This document shows positions 63,235 through 64,000 of a stretch of DNA of 64,000 bases, one piece after another. The notes below the pieces were generated by a model. That model ran no database searches. It was not told the origin of the DNA and was given only the letters and a program-made list of their open reading frames with translations. Each line of letters starts with the position of its first letter. The stretch's first letter is position 1. Source of the stretch: Sphingobacteriaceae bacterium (GTDB lineage Bacteria > Bacteroidota > Bacteroidia > Sphingobacteriales > Sphingobacteriaceae); NCBI GenBank assembly GCA_903642215.1, contig CAHJWG010000003.1:62001-126000 (forward strand), in the 5' to 3' direction. Position numbers and translations under genes: made by a program.

Positions 63235-63249
63235 GATACTGTTTTTACC
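63235..63249 (-). repeat. Dispersed element, TAAAAACAGTA class, containing a stop codon
   Basis: GATACTGTTTTTACC on the + strand. On the - strand the TAA within it is the stop codon of the 48-aa protein. Confidence 0.65.
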
Positions 63250-63391
63250 CTTCTTTTCTTTGCATATACATTTTCATTGTTTTTTTGGATTGCTTCCGCA
63301 AATCTTCCAGCGGCATATCTGTAGACATCGAAATGTGGATATCGTTAAACAGCAGGAACGGATAAATAAAAATCATTGATAAGTGTTTCAT
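63245..63391 (-). CDS. 48-residue unknown small protein
   Basis: Starts KHLSMIFIYPFLLFNDIHIS (a short hydrophobic stretch), then a polar, basic helix rich in Lys and Met (LEDLRKQSKKTMKMYMQRKEG). ATG at 63391, TAA inside a dispersed element, and a terminator hairpin 40 bp on make a real short gene plausible. I do not know the family. It may be a membrane-associated micropeptide or a coding shadow; moderate confidence. Confidence 0.5.
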   Translation of the reverse strand: MKHLSMIFIYPFLLFNDIHISMSTDMPLEDLRKQSKKTMKMYMQRKEG

Positions 63392-63574
63392 GATCGTTTT
63401 TTAAAATTAAAATCAGCAATTAGGTGGAATAACCGCTTTTACGTATGCGCTTTTAAAAAGTTAGTTCAACTTTTATTATGCAGCATCAGCTTCGTTTACT
63501 ACTATAATTATCATATTTATAACTTTTAAAGCTGCTTTGGCTTGATTACAATTTGTATTTTTAAATTGATTTGA

Positions 63575-64000
63575 ATGGAATTGAACATGACTGCCGAACA
63601 AACCCGCCTATCAGACAACTACAGTAAAAAAACGAACTGGTTAAAATGGGGGCCGTATTTATCCGAACGGCAATGGGGAACCGTTCGGGAAGATTACAGC
63701 GAAAACGGCGATGCCTGGAATTATATTACACACGATATGGCCCGCAGCAAAGCGTATCGCTGGGGCGAAGAAGGTATCGGCGGTTTTAGCGATGAGAAGC
63801 AACTGCTTTGTTTAGGGCTTGGTTTATGGAACGGAAAAGATGCAATTTTAAAAGAACGGCTTTTCGGCTTAACCAATGGCGAGGGCAACCACGGCGAAGA
63901 TGTAAAAGAACTTTATTATTATCTGGACAGCACGCCAACGCACAGCTACATGAAAATGCTGTACAAATACGTGCAGGATGCTTATCCGTACGAATTGCTG
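63575..64000 (+). CDS. GH63-like (MGH1) glucosidase, 5' part
   Basis: The first ~142 residues; the frame runs off the right edge. [69 protein letters not shown]-type segments and [18 protein letters not shown] are typical of the bacterial GH63-like glucosidases (mannosyl-oligosaccharide glucosidase superfamily). They hydrolyse alpha-glucosides. The start may be 63575 or the ATG at 63587. Function beyond the fold is uncertain because most of the protein is missing. Confidence 0.85.
   Translation, partial: MELNMTAEQTRLSDNYSKKTNWLKWGPYLSERQWGTVREDYSENGDAWNYITHDMARSKAYRWGEEGIGGFSDEKQLLCLGLGLWNGKDAILKERLFGLTNGEGNHGEDVKELYYYLDSTPTHSYMKMLYKYVQDAYPYELL

Noticed and set aside
11367-63249. The dispersed element as a sigma-70-type Bacteroidota promoter
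   Set aside because: It lacks the TAnnTTTG and TTTG boxes, occurs in both orientations relative to genes, and is also present inside coding regions and in convergent gaps.

Overview
This looks like chromosomal DNA of a Bacteroidota member, most like the Sphingobacteriaceae (Pedobacter/Mucilaginibacter type). The grounds are a SusC/SusD pair with an ECF sigma factor and FecR, a WcaF/WcaI/WcaJ-type exopolysaccharide set, GntR/YtrA-ABC and GIN-domain genes, few Shine-Dalgarno sequences, TTTG/TAnnTTTG promoter signatures and GC-rich intergenic repeats typical of the phylum. No rRNA, tRNA, CRISPR array, transposase or phage gene was seen.

Region 1 (about 1-35450, all + strand, visibly AT-rich) is one very large exopolysaccharide/O-antigen-type cluster. 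It holds about 24 glycosyltransferases (GT2, GT4, GT11, GT14, GT23-like, GT47, GT61, StrF-like and a GT2-GT4 fusion), two hexapeptide acyltransferases, a Wzt-type ABC ATPase, a Wzy/ligase-like membrane protein and a WcaJ-type initiating phosphoglycosyltransferase. GDP-sugar genes lie at both ends: a truncated Rmd-like reductase at the left edge, and gmd plus fcl on the right, which supply GDP-L-fucose for the two fucosyltransferase-like enzymes. Many genes overlap or abut, so translation is probably coupled. Partner export genes (Wzm, Wzx, Wza/Wzc) are not in the window.

Region 2 (35491-40060, - strand) has mobA, an EamA permease, small and GIN-domain envelope proteins, and an ABC ATPase / permease / GntR (YtrA-like) unit with a clear inverted-repeat operator upstream. 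Region 3 (40220-56240, - strand) is a nutrient-acquisition locus in transcription order: ECF sigma, FecR, SusC, SusD, a SusE-like lipoprotein, two tandem M14 peptidases and a GH20 hexosaminidase. The sigma factor frame contains no ATG, GTG or TTG start. Region 4 (56319-64000) holds an SDR-DUF2867 protein, two unknown proteins, a decayed GNAT remnant, a TPR protein, a luciferase-like monooxygenase, a CDF metal transporter, a 48-aa protein and the start of a large GH63-like glucosidase.

The most unusual signal is a short dispersed element, G(A/G)TAAAAGAAG(C/T)AT(C/T), with a sister form ATAAAAACAGTAT. By eye there are 29 exact copies of the core TAAAAGAAGYA and 9 of TAAAAACAGTA on the two strands. 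They lie in nearly every intergenic gap of the right half and in many gaps of the left half, and some sit inside genes. Several form perfect inverted pairs around GC-rich or terminator hairpins, and some overlap start or stop codons. I know of no described element with this sequence.
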